Below are positions 8,251-18,162 of a DNA stretch of 46,090 nt, piece after piece (positions within the stretch are counted from its first letter, which is position 1; the number at the start of each line of letters is the position of its first letter). A program made the position numbers and the translations under genes. Below the pieces are notes generated by a model. That model was given only the letters and a program-made list of their open reading frames with translations. It had not been told where the DNA came from and ran no database searches. Source of the stretch: an uncultured Clostridium sp. (GTDB lineage Bacteria; Bacillota; Clostridia; TANB77; CAG-508); assembly GCA_900553225.1 (NCBI GenBank), contig USCV01000004.1, positions 1 to 46,090 of the forward strand, written 5' to 3'.

Positions 8251-10251
8251 TTACCTTTCGTTTTCTTCTAATTTACTCTCTTTTTCACCTTGAATATTTC
8301 CAAAAGAATTATCTTCTCTATTATATGTGTAAAAATTTTCTTCATTTTCTTCAAATAAACCCGTCAATTGTAATAATGCTCTTTTTTGTTGTTCTTGAGG
8401 CTCATATTTGAATTTGCCATTTTCATCTTTTAATCCATTTAACTTGTTGGCGAAATAACGATAAATTGATTCTCCAGTAGTATATAAATATACAACAATC
8501 TCCTGTTTCGAATCGCTTGGCAAGTTTGCTCTAAAAAACGTTGGAATAGCAGTTTTAGCATATTGCCTTATTTCTTCTTCTTTTCTATAATATAGTAAAT
8601 TTACTTTAGCTTCTTCTTCAATTTCACTTTCATCACTGCCCACACTGTCTCTTTTCAAGCGTATTTTTTCATCTTTGAAAAATGTACTCAACTTTTCACT
8701 TGATTTAATCTTCTTATCTAAACTTTCAGAATTAGCCATTATTTTTATACATTTATTAATTTCATCTTCTATTTCCTTTTGTATTAAATTTTCTATTCCA
8801 TTTGTAAATGCACTGTTCATTTTTTTCTTTATTGTTTTTTTGCTTACAATATTAGCTCCTTCTTTTGCTTCTATTTCTGTTTTTATTTTTTCTTCATATT
8901 TTTTTAGTTCAACATATAAAGCATTAATTTTTGGATCTTCAAAATTTTCTAATAAATCTTCTATTGAAGATATATCTTCATATTTTCTTCGTACTGTTCT
9001 TTCTATTTTTTCTGTTGCATTTTTTCCTATTATTGTAAAATCAGGCATTTCTGTCTTTTTAGATATCATTCCATCTTTTGTTTTTTGCTCTTCATGATAT
9101 TCAGCTCCAGCTGCTGTAAATTCTGCATCATAATAATCTAATCCGCCTTTTCCCTGAGCTTCAAATTTAACCTTACATTTATCTTCTGGATTTTCTAAAT
9201 CTGAAAATGTTACTAAAAAGCCTGTATTGGTTGCTCTGAAATTTGGTTTTATTATCTTCTTTGGTGTTCTTATTGGCACTGTTCCTAAAAATTTAAAATT
9301 TGAGAATTTTTCTAAATTTGAAACATAATAATCACTCATTATATATTGTAGTTCCCTTAATGTACTTGTATATACATTTTTAGTTCTTTCTAAATTTCCC
9401 TGACTATATTCTACATCACCCTTAGCTTCTATTATCTCATTTTCTAAAGTTCTTATTCTTTCCTCTAATATTCTTACTTGTTGCATAATTTCTGATTCCC
9501 TTTGTAACAACCTTGAGCTAGTTGTAGTTAAACTCATTAACATATCTATTTCTTGCATATAATCTTGCTTAGATATTATTCCTGCTTTATAGTCATCTAA
9601 TATTTTTAATAATCTTTCTTCTTGAGATTGTATTTTGCTTTCTTGTTGCTTTTTATTTGGAACCACTTCATCTTTTAATTCTACTTTAATTTCATTTAAT
9701 TTATTTTTAGAATTATTCATATCATTTGTAAGCTCTGTTACTTTCTTTTTCTTCCTCTGTATAGAGCTTTCATGCTCATCCATTCTTATTTTAGATGTAT
9801 CCAACTCTTCTCTTAATTCTGTTAACTTTCCATTTATTTCGTCACTACCAGTTCTAAATTTTTTTGGTGGTACAGTTGTTACAACACTAAATGCTAATAT
9901 ATCTTTAAAATTAATTTTAGAAATTTTATCTAATATATCTTTTTGGTCTATATCTGGATTCTCTTCTATTTCATTTAATATTTCAGTAAATTCATTTCTA
10001 GTTTTTGTTATAATACTGTCTTGAGACTTTATTCTACCTTCTACAAATCCTTCTCCTCCAGGGAAAACACTTCTATAACTACTCCCTGTTGCATAAACTA
10101 ATGCCAATATGGTTCTTTTTAAAGCCAAAACATACTCTCTTTCTTTTAATACTTCTGTCATTTTCTTATTATTAGCATTTTCTAAGTCTTTTAATTGTTT
10201 TTCTGCAGATATTGCTACTCTGTCAGGTGACATAATTTTATCTTTTTCCAT
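8251..10251 (-). CDS. RelA/SpoT-fold protein with a long coiled-coil insertion
   Basis: 666 residues; the start has GGAGG 9 bases upstream. Residues 73-83 (RIKSQDSIITK) fit the RxKxxxSxxxK loop of the RelA/SpoT (p)ppGpp synthetase domain. NFKDILAFSVV follows, with D117 where the first catalytic acid sits. Residues about 150-310 are coiled coil. The fold then seems to resume: FRATNTGFLVTF (about 338) in place of the Y-x-S-x-H strand, E364-A-Q366 in place of the catalytic E-x-Q, and AEYHEE (383-388) in place of the AxH helix. The rest, to about 660, is helical and charged. Motif order and spacing are seen directly; alarmone synthesis is inference, since the substrate tyrosine and histidine are replaced. 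It could instead be an inactive or toxin-like relative. Confidence 0.6.
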   Translation of the reverse strand: MEKDKIMSPDRVAISAEKQLKDLENANNKKMTEVLKEREYVLALKRTILALVYATGSSYRSVFPGGEGFVEGRIKSQDSIITKTRNEFTEILNEIEENPDIDQKDILDKISKINFKDILAFSVVTTVPPKKFRTGSDEINGKLTELREELDTSKIRMDEHESSIQRKKKKVTELTNDMNNSKNKLNEIKVELKDEVVPNKKQQESKIQSQEERLLKILDDYKAGIISKQDYMQEIDMLMSLTTTSSRLLQRESEIMQQVRILEERIRTLENEIIEAKGDVEYSQGNLERTKNVYTSTLRELQYIMSDYYVSNLEKFSNFKFLGTVPIRTPKKIIKPNFRATNTGFLVTFSDLENPEDKCKVKFEAQGKGGLDYYDAEFTAAGAEYHEEQKTKDGMISKKTEMPDFTIIGKNATEKIERTVRRKYEDISSIEDLLENFEDPKINALYVELKKYEEKIKTEIEAKEGANIVSKKTIKKKMNSAFTNGIENLIQKEIEDEINKCIKIMANSESLDKKIKSSEKLSTFFKDEKIRLKRDSVGSDESEIEEEAKVNLLYYRKEEEIRQYAKTAIPTFFRANLPSDSKQEIVVYLYTTGESIYRYFANKLNGLKDENGKFKYEPQEQQKRALLQLTGLFEENEENFYTYNREDNSFGNIQGEKESKLEENER

Positions 10252-10361
10252 ATTTATAAACCTCCATTATTAGATTAAAATATTAAGTGTCTGATTAAAA
10301 TTTCAACAATATATTTAATATTTTACCACATTTTATATTTTATGTAAATAAGCATATGATA

Positions 10362-10413
10362 AAAAAATAAAGCCATAAATTTTATATCAATTCATAGCTT
10401 TATTTAAATTTTA
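10362..10413 (-). terminator. Terminator after cysS
   Basis: The minus strand carries AAATAAAGCTATGAATT and AATTTATGGCTTTATTT as stem arms, followed by TTTTTATC, directly after the cysS stop codon. Confidence 0.75.
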
Positions 10414-10418
10414 TTTTC

Positions 10419-11901
10419 CTAGTCAATTTTATAAAGAGCTTTAAAATCCCAAGTTGTTCCATCTTTTGTATCATTTAATATAATTCCATCTTTTTCAAGT
10501 TTTGCTCTAATTGAATCTGCTGTTTCAAAATTCTTTTCTTTTTTTGCTATAGCTCTTTTTTCGATTTCGGATTTTATATAATTTACATCAATTTTTAACT
10601 TTTTAAGGTATTTTTGTTTCATGTTTGAAATAAATTCTTCTGGTTGTTGCTCAAATAGCCCCAATACACCTGAATATACTTCGTTAATATCTTCTAAAAT
10701 CTTCTTTAATGTATTTGCAACAATATTTTTATTATCTTTTTTTGCAGATTTCATTATATTATTAGCATATTTAAAAATAGTGTGTAAATTCGCAATAACA
10801 ACTGCTGTATTAAAATCATCATCCATAGCTTCTATAAATTTTGAGATAATTGAATTTGGTATCTCATCTTCTAATACTTTATCTATAGAACTATCTTCAT
10901 TTAGTGCTATAAATTCTTTCATATTCTTAATTGTACTATAGAAATAATACATATGATTTTCTGCAAGTTGAAAATCACTATCTAAAATATCCATATCAGA
11001 TGCATAATGTTTACAAAACATTACATATTTAATTACCTCATAATTATACATATTTAGCGCATCTCTTATAGTTAGTGAATTTCCAAGAGATTTACTCATC
11101 TTTTCTCCATTAATTTTAATAAGTCCACAATGAGTCCAATATTTTGCAAGCATTTTTCCTGTTAAAGCTTCACTTTGTGCAATTTCATTTTCATGATGTG
11201 GAAATAATAAATCTCTACCTCCACCATGAATATCTATAGTCTCACCTAAAGTATCTAATGCCATTGCTGAACATTCTATGTGCCAACCTGGTCTTCCATT
11301 TCCCCAAGGTGAATTCCAATAAATTTCTCCCGGTTTTGCAGACTTCCATAAAGCAAAATCAACTGGGTCTTTTTTTCCTTCTTCAAGCTCAATACGAACA
11401 CCATTTAACATTTCATCCACTTTTCTATGTGACAATTTTCCATACTCTGGAAAAGTCTTTACTGAAAAGTATACATCACCTTTATCTGTAGCATATGCAT
11501 GACCATTATCAATAAGTTTTTGAACAAATTCAATAATTTTGTTAATATATTCTGATGCTTTTGTTTTTACATCTGCATCAGTAATATGTAGATTTTTCAT
11601 ATCTTTTTCTGTTTCAACAATTTGCTCTTTTGAAAACTCCAAGGCATTTTTTCCGAAGTTCATTTGCCTTTTTTATAATTTTATCATCAACATCAGTGTA
11701 ATTACGTACATACTTTACATTATATCCTCTATATCTTAAGTAATTAGTAATCATTGCATATACAATTGCTTGTCTTGCATGACCAATATGACTTAAATCA
11801 TATACAGTAATTCCACATGCATACATTTTTACTTCTCCATCTTTTAAAGGAATAAATTCTTCTTTTTTACCTGTCATTGAATTTGTAATTTTCACTTTCA
11901 A
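10419..11901 (-). CDS. cysS: Cysteinyl-tRNA synthetase, interrupted by a +1 frameshift at CGG
   Basis: Class I synthetase that charges tRNA-Cys. The N-terminal part has the zinc cysteine in MYACGITVYD (C29) and the HIGH motif at 38-41. The later part has WHIECSAM and FPHHENEIAQSE (zinc ligands) and KMSKS in GEKMSKSLGN. The starting frame reads ANELRKKCLG and stops at 11614. Skipping one C at the CGG (11653-11655) gives ANELGKNALEF, matching the ANELG seen in relatives such as Bacillus CysS, and the frame stays open to 10419. The shifted product is 493 residues, a normal length. Unlike thrS and valS, it has no T-box upstream. It is divergent from the gerA operon. Confidence 0.95.
11652..11658 (-). 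other. +1 frameshift site CTT CGG A in cysS
   Basis: CGG (11655 to 11653) is codon 83 of the starting frame and the only in-frame CGG I found in the gene. Skipping C11655 reads GGA as Gly83 and rejoins the frame that encodes the rest of CysRS. CTT before CGG also matches the recN site. Confidence 0.85.
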
Positions 11902-12107
11902 AACCTCCCTTATACAATAACCTAGTATTAATTTTAACTCTCTACTATTTGTAGTGTATTATAGCATAGTTTCTTTTATGTATCAAGGTTTTGGGCAAAA
12001 CTATAAAACAGTATAAATTAAAAGCTTTTCGATTATAAAATGTATATCTGTTAATAGATTTGGAAATAATAAAAAAAGAATTTAAAAAATGGAGATTTAA
12101 TAAAAAT

Positions 12108-13847
12108 ATGGAAAGTTTAATAGTAAAATTGAAAAATAAAATTGTTGAAGTATTAACAAAAACGCCAGATACAAAATATGACTTTTTGCTACCTGAAACA
12201 AGTGATGAGTCATCAAAAATGAACACTTTTAGCCAAGAAAATAATGAAATCCAATCTAATAATAATAGTGCAGAGACAACAAATATCTTCTCATCATTTG
12301 ACAAAAATTTAGAATTTATGAAAATACAATATAATGCACTTATTAATAGTGATGTTGTTATTCGTGAATTTACTTTAAGTGCTAGAGGTAAACAATTTAA
12401 AGCATTTATTATATATATTGATGGTATGGTTGATACACAATTAATTAATGATTTCATATTAAAACCTTTAATGCTAAGGAATTCAGCAAATAGCTATGAC
12501 GGTGAACAAAACCGTGTACTATCTTTAAAAAATGATAATAAGACAATTATAAAAAAGGTTCGCAAATTTAATTTAGTAGATTATATAAATAGTTGTTTGC
12601 TACCTCAAAATTCTGTAAAAAAAGCTGAAAAATTTGGAGATATTCTTTCTGGTATAAATTCAGGTAATTGTGCACTTTTTGTAGATACTATAAATACTGC
12701 TTTTGATATAGATGTAAAAGGTTTTAAACAAAGAAGCATTAATAATCCTAATAATGAAATTATTATAAAGGGTCCTCAAGAAGCTTTTGTTGAAAGCATT
12801 AGAACCAATACATCTTTAATAAGAAGAATTGTTAATAATGAAAATTTAATTATAGAGAATATTGATGTTGGTAAAATTAGTAAAACTAAGTGTGCTGTTT
12901 GTTATCTGAAAAATATAGCAAACAACGATTTAGTAGCAGAAGTAAAATTTAGATTAAATGAAATATCTGTTGATTCTTTACTTTGTAGTGGAGAATTAGA
13001 ACAATTAATTAGTGATGATGCAGAAACTAGTATTCCTTTAGTTCTATCAACTGAAAGACCTGATAAAGCAACTAAAAATCTTTTTGAGGGAAAAGTCGTA
13101 GTTTTAGTTAATGGTAATCCATATGCTTTGATAATGCCAGCAACTTATATTGATTTTGTTGCTTCCCCGGAAGATAGTAATCTAAAACCTGCATTTGCTA
13201 ACTTTTTAAAAATTATTCGAATACTTTCCATTTTTATAACACTATTTTTACCCGCTGTTTGGGTAGGAATTACTAATTATCATCAAGAATTAATTCCTAC
13301 TGAACTATTATTTTCTATTGTGGCTTCTAGAGAAAATGTTCCTTTTCCAACAATCGCTGAAATTATATTAATGGAGTTTTCATTTGAATTAATTCGTGAA
13401 GCTGGTCTTAGAGTTCCATCCCCTATTGGCCCCACAATTGGTATTGTTGGTGCACTTGTATTGGGGCAGGCTGCTGTTAGTGCAAGTATTGTAAGTCCAA
13501 TTTTAATAATTATTATTGCTATTACTGGTATTGCATCTTTTGCTATTCCTGATTTTTCTTTTGGATTTCATGTAAGAATTTTGAGATTTGTTTTTATATT
13601 AATTGCTTATATGGCAGGTTTTTTAGGCATTGCTCTTAGTTCATTTGTCTATCTTGCATTTTTATGTAATCTTAGATCATTTGGTGTCCCATATATGGTT
13701 CCATATGCACCAATCACTTCTAAAAAAGGCGGTTCTCTTTTACGTTTAGATACTTGGAAAACAGAAGAAAGACCTGATTATTTAAACACTAAAAGACATC
13801 ACTCTCAGGAACACATTAGTATGAAATGGAAAAAATTTTCTAATTAA
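12108..13847 (+). CDS. gerAA: GerA-type spore germinant receptor subunit A
   Basis: Inner-membrane subunit A of a spore germinant receptor, which senses nutrients and triggers release of ions and dipicolinate. The soluble N-terminal domain carries LIRRIVNNENLIIENIDVG and DAETSIPLVLSTERPD. The C-terminal part has about five membrane segments, with the family-conserved REAGLRVPSPIGPTIGIVGA. An open TTG at 12060 has no ribosome site. The ATG at 12108 has GGAG 13 bases upstream and is preferred, giving 579 residues. It is first in a three-gene operon with gerAB and gerAC. In Bacillus such operons are sigma-G dependent; I could not find a convincing sigma-G promoter here. No in-frame CGG. Confidence 0.9.
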   Translation: MESLIVKLKNKIVEVLTKTPDTKYDFLLPETSDESSKMNTFSQENNEIQSNNNSAETTNIFSSFDKNLEFMKIQYNALINSDVVIREFTLSARGKQFKAFIIYIDGMVDTQLINDFILKPLMLRNSANSYDGEQNRVLSLKNDNKTIIKKVRKFNLVDYINSCLLPQNSVKKAEKFGDILSGINSGNCALFVDTINTAFDIDVKGFKQRSINNPNNEIIIKGPQEAFVESIRTNTSLIRRIVNNENLIIENIDVGKISKTKCAVCYLKNIANNDLVAEVKFRLNEISVDSLLCSGELEQLISDDAETSIPLVLSTERPDKATKNLFEGKVVVLVNGNPYALIMPATYIDFVASPEDSNLKPAFANFLKIIRILSIFITLFLPAVWVGITNYHQELIPTELLFSIVASRENVPFPTIAEIILMEFSFELIREAGLRVPSPIGPTIGIVGALVLGQAAVSASIVSPILIIIIAITGIASFAIPDFSFGFHVRILRFVFILIAYMAGFLGIALSSFVYLAFLCNLRSFGVPYMVPYAPITSKKGGSLLRLDTWKTEERPDYLNTKRHHSQEHISMKWKKFSN

Positions 13848-13864
13848 TAAGGAGGAGATTTTAT

Positions 13865-14983
13865 ATGGAAAATACAAAAATAGGCTCTATATCTGCTATT
13901 TTTCTTATTATATCAATTATGATAAATCAGATTTGTTTAAGCTTCCCAAAGAATATATTGTCAAACACTGGCTCTGCTTCTCTCTTAAATATTGTATATA
14001 TAAGCATTCTTTCTGTTATTTTAGTACTATTGGTATGTAACCTTTTCAAACGTTTTCCTGGTCAAGATATTCTAGATATTTCTAATTTTTTATTTGGAAA
14101 ATATTTTAAATTTTTGGTCGGATTATCATTCTTAATTTATTTATTGATTACTGGAGGATATGTACTTAGACATTTTTGTGAGGGTATAAAAATTATTTAT
14201 TTTTTAAAAACACAAATTTACTACATTTTAGCATTATTCATTATTGCTGTTATAATGGTATGTAAATTTGGTGATAAAGCAATTATTCGTTCAAATATAT
14301 TCATATTACCTGTTATTTTATTAAGTATACTTTTTATTTTTATGGCTAATATAAAAATTTTTGTTCCACAAAGAATGTTACCCATATTAGGATATGGATT
14401 TCATAAAACTTTTATTGGAGGATTACAAAATTTATATGTATTAGGTTCATTTAGTTTTTTATACTTTCTTCCTTCTTATTTAAAAGATGTAAAACAACTA
14501 AAAAAAGTATCTGTCATATCAATTATAATTTCTTGTAGCTATTTAGCCATGTGTGCATTAACACTATTACTTATGTTTCCTTATACACTGTCAAACGAAG
14601 TAATACTCCCTCTTTATTTGGCAAGTAGATATATTGAATTTGGTACATTTTTCCAAAGAGTTGATGTTATTTTTCTTTTAGTATGGATTTGGACAATGGT
14701 TATGTATTTATGTATTCTTATAATGCTAACCATTAAAATTACCCAAAAAATTACTATTATAAAAAATAGAAACATTATCATTTATACATTTGGTTTTATT
14801 ATCTTAATAGTTAGTCTTATACCTCAAAACTTAGCGCAAATTAACTTCTTTGAAAATACTATTTATAAAAATATAATATTGTATTTTGTTTTAACAATTT
14901 GTATAGGAATTCTTATATTAGCTAATATAAAATATGTATTACAGCGTAAAAAGAGGAAAAACAAGGAGGGGATTTTACTTTGA
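13865..14983 (+). CDS. gerAB: GerA-type germination permease subunit B
   Basis: 372 residues, about ten membrane segments and almost no soluble part. This is the amino-acid-permease-like subunit of the germinant receptor (endospore germination permease family), the likely germinant-binding subunit. It starts MENTKIGSISAIFLIISIM after a strong AGGAGG. It lies 17 bases after gerAA, and its TGA stop overlaps the TTG start of the next gene, so the three are translationally coupled. Confidence 0.9.
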   Translation: MENTKIGSISAIFLIISIMINQICLSFPKNILSNTGSASLLNIVYISILSVILVLLVCNLFKRFPGQDILDISNFLFGKYFKFLVGLSFLIYLLITGGYVLRHFCEGIKIIYFLKTQIYYILALFIIAVIMVCKFGDKAIIRSNIFILPVILLSILFIFMANIKIFVPQRMLPILGYGFHKTFIGGLQNLYVLGSFSFLYFLPSYLKDVKQLKKVSVISIIISCSYLAMCALTLLLMFPYTLSNEVILPLYLASRYIEFGTFFQRVDVIFLLVWIWTMVMYLCILIMLTIKITQKITIIKNRNIIIYTFGFIILIVSLIPQNLAQINFFENTIYKNIILYFVLTICIGILILANIKYVLQRKKRKNKEGILL

Positions 14984-16212
14984 AACATAGATATAGTAAA
15001 ATGCTTAAAATTTTAATTTGCATTGTTTTAATTGTTGTTTTTACAGTGGCTTTTAATCAAAATAGTGAAATTGGAGATTATGCCTATGCAATAGCTATTG
15101 GAATAGATAATGGCGAAAATAATAATCTCGAAGTAACAATTCAATTTGCAAAAGCAGTAAATCTTAGTGAAGGATCTAGCTCAGAACCACAACCTTCTAT
15201 TATTAAGACCGTAGAAGCTTCCTCAATCGATTCCGCATTTAATTTAATAAACAGCTCTATAAATAAGCAAATCAATTTATCTCATTGCAAAACAGTAGTT
15301 ATCTCAGAAGAATTTGCAAAAAATGGAGTTTCAGAAGTACTTTATACTTTAATCAACGATGTTCAAGTTCGTCCAGATGTTAGTATTGTCATAAGTAGAT
15401 GTAATTCTGACTATTTTATTGCCAACTCGAAACCTGTACTAGAAAATATAGTTTCTAAATATTATGAAATCGCACCTTCAAGTAGTCAATATACTGGCTA
15501 TACTTCATATGTTAAAATTGTGGATTTTTTTAATGCCTTTACTTCTAATACTTGTGAGCCTTATGCAATTTTAGGTGGAATTAATACACAAGTACAAAAA
15601 ACAAGTTCTTCTAATTTGTCAAACATTGAAAAAGATTCTAACGTAATAGCTGGCGAAACCCCCATTTCTAAAAATCCAAGTTCAGAATATTTAGGACTTG
15701 CTATTTTCAAAAATGATAAGTTAGTCGGCGAAATTTCTGCCATTGATACATTATGCCATCTTATTATTATTAATAAGTTAGAGTCTGGTGTAATTACAAT
15801 ACCAAATCCACTAGATCAAAATTCGTCGATAGATTTAAGTATTTATAAGCCAAAAAATACTAAAAAGAATGTTGAATTTGTAAACAATTCTCCGTATATT
15901 ACATTAGATATCGCTATAAATGCACGTATTTTATCACTTAATAATTATTCACAGAATCTTACACAAGAAAATATAAACAAATTACAAGAAGCAATTAATT
16001 TATATTTGAAAGATAATATTTCTAGATATCTATATAAAACAACACTTGATTTCAATTCAGATGTTTGTTGTTTTGGTAATTACGCAATTTGCAGGTTTAA
16101 AACGCAAGATGACTTGAATAACTATAATTGGAAAGATAATTATAAAAATTCATTTTTTAAAGTTAATGTAAGTTCATCTGTAAAATCTGGTCAATTATTA
16201 ACACAGGATTAA
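14980..16212 (+). CDS. gerAC: GerAC-family germination protein without a lipobox cysteine
   Basis: 410 residues, the Ger(x)C subunit of the receptor. The TTG start overlaps the gerAB stop (TTGA) and has AAGGAGGGG upstream. One hydrophobic segment (residues about 8-25, KILICIVLIVVFTVAF) leads into EIGDYAYAIAIGID, the usual start of the family's mature domain. Family members are normally lipoproteins with a cysteine at this point (typically GCWD). Here the sequence is AFNQNSEIGDY with no cysteine, so the protein is probably held by an uncleaved or non-lipidated N-terminal helix. The later domains (NDVQVRPDVSIVISR, SEYLGLAIFKNDKLVGE) fit the family. Confidence 0.88.
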   Translation: MKHRYSKMLKILICIVLIVVFTVAFNQNSEIGDYAYAIAIGIDNGENNNLEVTIQFAKAVNLSEGSSSEPQPSIIKTVEASSIDSAFNLINSSINKQINLSHCKTVVISEEFAKNGVSEVLYTLINDVQVRPDVSIVISRCNSDYFIANSKPVLENIVSKYYEIAPSSSQYTGYTSYVKIVDFFNAFTSNTCEPYAILGGINTQVQKTSSSNLSNIEKDSNVIAGETPISKNPSSEYLGLAIFKNDKLVGEISAIDTLCHLIIINKLESGVITIPNPLDQNSSIDLSIYKPKNTKKNVEFVNNSPYITLDIAINARILSLNNYSQNLTQENINKLQEAINLYLKDNISRYLYKTTLDFNSDVCCFGNYAICRFKTQDDLNNYNWKDNYKNSFFKVNVSSSVKSGQLLTQD

Positions 16213-16222
16213 TTATATTTTA

Positions 16223-16264
16223 AGAATTAGTAATAATTCACTTAAATTATTACTAATTCTCTTT
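16223..16264 (+). terminator. Terminator after the gerA operon
   Basis: AGAATTAGTAATAAT and its complement ATTATTACTAATTCT form a long stem with a short loop, followed by CTTTATTTT. It lies between convergent genes and may also serve the minus strand. Confidence 0.75.
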
Positions 16265-16303
16265 ATTTTATAAAAATTATAATTTATACAGGCAGTAATT
16301 AGA

Positions 16304-17728
16304 TTAGTTTTGTATTAAATTTCTAGCCATTTGTATTCCAGAACATGAAGCCATCATTAACCCTCTTGTCATTCCACCTCCATCACCTATAGAATATAAA
16401 TTTTTTATACTAGTTTCAAAATTATTATTGATTATTACTTGATTACTATAAAACTTTATTTCTGGTGCATATAACAAATTTTCTGGATTTGCAAAGCCTT
16501 CTATTATTTTATCCATTTGTCTAATGAATTGGAGAATATCTGTCATTGTCCTATAGCCAATTGCAAATGTAATATCTCCTGGAACTGCAGATTTTAATGT
16601 AGGAACTACAAGATTATTTTCTAATTCTTTTTCCCACGTTCTTTTTCCTCTATAAATATCTCCTAGCCTTTGTACTAATACATTTCCATTTCCTAACTCA
16701 TTTAAATTTTTGGCCACATTTCTGCCATATTCAATTGGTTTATTAAATGGATATGTAAAATTATGAGAAACAAGTATAGCTAAATTTGTGTTTGTACTCT
16801 TTTTTTCTTTATACGAATGTCCATTAACTAAACTTAAGTTATTATCATACACTTCACTTGATACAAAACCACTTGGATTTTGACAGAAAGTTCTTACTTT
16901 ATCTTTAAATGGTGCTGGATAGCCAATAAACTTTCCTTCATAAAGGTATTTATTAATGTTTTTCATTACTTTATCTTCAAGTTCATATCTAACACCTATA
17001 TCAACAATTCCAGATTTAGTTTTTATTCCATACTTTATACAAATATTAGATAACCAATTTGCTCCTTTTCTTCCAACTGCAATTACAACCTTATCTGAGT
17101 AAAACAATTCTTTATTATTTTCATTTTTAGCTGATATAGTAGATACACCTTTAATTTCATTATTTTCTATAATTAAATCATCTACTATGGTTTCAAATTT
17201 CATTACAATATTATGTTCTTCTAAATACTCTTCCAATCTTTTATATATTTCATGTGCTTTCTCTGTTCCTAAGTGACGAATTGGAATATCAATTAATTTT
17301 ATATTTTCTTTTCTTGCTTTTTCACTTATCTGGCTAATTTCTTCTTTATATTGTATCCCCTCTAAATGCTTATCTGCACCAAAATCTAAATATATTTTAT
17401 CAGTATAGTCTATTAGTTTCTTGGTTTCTTCTACACCAATATAATTATGAAGATTTCCCCCAACATAAATATCATCATCATTTGGATTATATAAAGATAG
17501 TTTTCCATCTGAAAATGCACCAGCACCAGAAAATCCACTAGTAATATTACAAAATGGTTTACATTTTACGCATTTGCCTAAGCTTTCTATTGGACACTTT
17601 CTGTTTTCTACTCTTTTACCTTGGTCTATTAGTAAAACTTTCTTGTTTTTGCTTTTTTTTATAAGTTCATAAGCTAAAAAAATTGAACTCGGCCCCATTC
17701 CAATTACAATAACATCAAATTTCTCCAT
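16304..17728 (-). CDS. FAD-dependent oxidoreductase of unknown substrate
   Basis: 474 residues. The N-terminus FDVIVIGMGPSSIFLAYEL is an FAD-binding Rossmann motif. A cysteine-rich stretch, CPIESLGKCVKCKPFC, is followed by SGFSGAGAFSDGKLSLY, as in a widespread family of uncharacterised FAD-dependent dehydrogenases. The C-terminus LYSIGDGGGMTRGLMMASCSG is the second FAD contact. The start has AGGAGG upstream. Cytoplasmic; the cysteines may bind a metal or act in redox, but the reaction is unknown. It lies about 100 bases downstream of rqcP. Confidence 0.85.
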   Translation of the reverse strand: MEKFDVIVIGMGPSSIFLAYELIKKSKNKKVLLIDQGKRVENRKCPIESLGKCVKCKPFCNITSGFSGAGAFSDGKLSLYNPNDDDIYVGGNLHNYIGVEETKKLIDYTDKIYLDFGADKHLEGIQYKEEISQISEKARKENIKLIDIPIRHLGTEKAHEIYKRLEEYLEEHNIVMKFETIVDDLIIENNEIKGVSTISAKNENNKELFYSDKVVIAVGRKGANWLSNICIKYGIKTKSGIVDIGVRYELEDKVMKNINKYLYEGKFIGYPAPFKDKVRTFCQNPSGFVSSEVYDNNLSLVNGHSYKEKKSTNTNLAILVSHNFTYPFNKPIEYGRNVAKNLNELGNGNVLVQRLGDIYRGKRTWEKELENNLVVPTLKSAVPGDITFAIGYRTMTDILQFIRQMDKIIEGFANPENLLYAPEIKFYSNQVIINNNFETSIKNLYSIGDGGGMTRGLMMASCSGIQMARNLIQN

Positions 17729-17782
17729 AATAGCTACCTCCTAAAATATATTTATATAATTTTTTATAATTTATTTTATATA

Positions 17783-17819
17783 AAAAGAGATTCATAGTAC
17801 AAAGATATTTACTATAAAT
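17783..17819 (-). terminator. Possible terminator after rqcP
   Basis: The minus strand carries ATTTATAGTA and TACTATGAAT as stem arms around a 10-base loop, followed by CTCTTTTTA. The stem is AU-rich, so termination strength is uncertain. Confidence 0.5.
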
Positions 17820-17827
17820 CCCTCCTT

Positions 17828-18064
17828 TTATAAAATCTTAATTAACTCTTCTATGTTTTTGCCTTGAACTTGTGGTATTTTTATAATTTCAAATTTTGCA
17901 AGTTTATCTCCAAATTTTATTTCAACTACATCTCCAATTTTGACTTCATAACTTGGTTTAACCTGTTTGCCATTTACAAAAACTCTCCCATTATCTGCTG
18001 CTTCATTTGCAACAGTTCTCCTTTTTATTACTTTTGCAATTTTTAAAAATTTATCTATTCTCAT
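17828..18064 (-). CDS. rqcP: S4-domain RNA-binding protein RqcP (YabO/Hsp15-like)
   Basis: 78 residues, essentially one S4 domain: MRIDKFLKIAKVIKRR then NGRVFVNGKQVKPSYEVKIGD. Family members bind 50S-peptidyl-tRNA complexes and help RqcH add alanine tails during ribosome quality control. The open frame extends 11 codons further, but MRIDKFL is the conserved N-terminus and a GGGTG lies 12 bases before that ATG. In many Firmicutes this gene sits near spore or division genes; here it precedes the FAD oxidoreductase. Confidence 0.85.
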   Translation of the reverse strand: MRIDKFLKIAKVIKRRTVANEAADNGRVFVNGKQVKPSYEVKIGDVVEIKFGDKLAKFEIIKIPQVQGKNIEELIKIL

Positions 18065-18162
18065 AATTAATTGTATCACCCATATAATATATATCATATT
18101 TTTAAGTTTTAGTAAATAGCATTTTTAGTCATATTATGTTTTATTTTGACGATAAGTTTTTC

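Noticed and set aside
11902..12107. T-box or sigma-G promoter between cysS and gerAA
   Set aside because: No T-box core (GGTGG..CCG) or specifier structure is present, and no -35/-10 pair close to the sigma-G consensus could be placed with normal spacing.
11945..12457. Minus-strand open frame of 170 codons overlapping the start of gerAA
   Set aside because: It is the antisense of gerAA coding sequence, with no ribosome site and a composition typical of a shadow frame.
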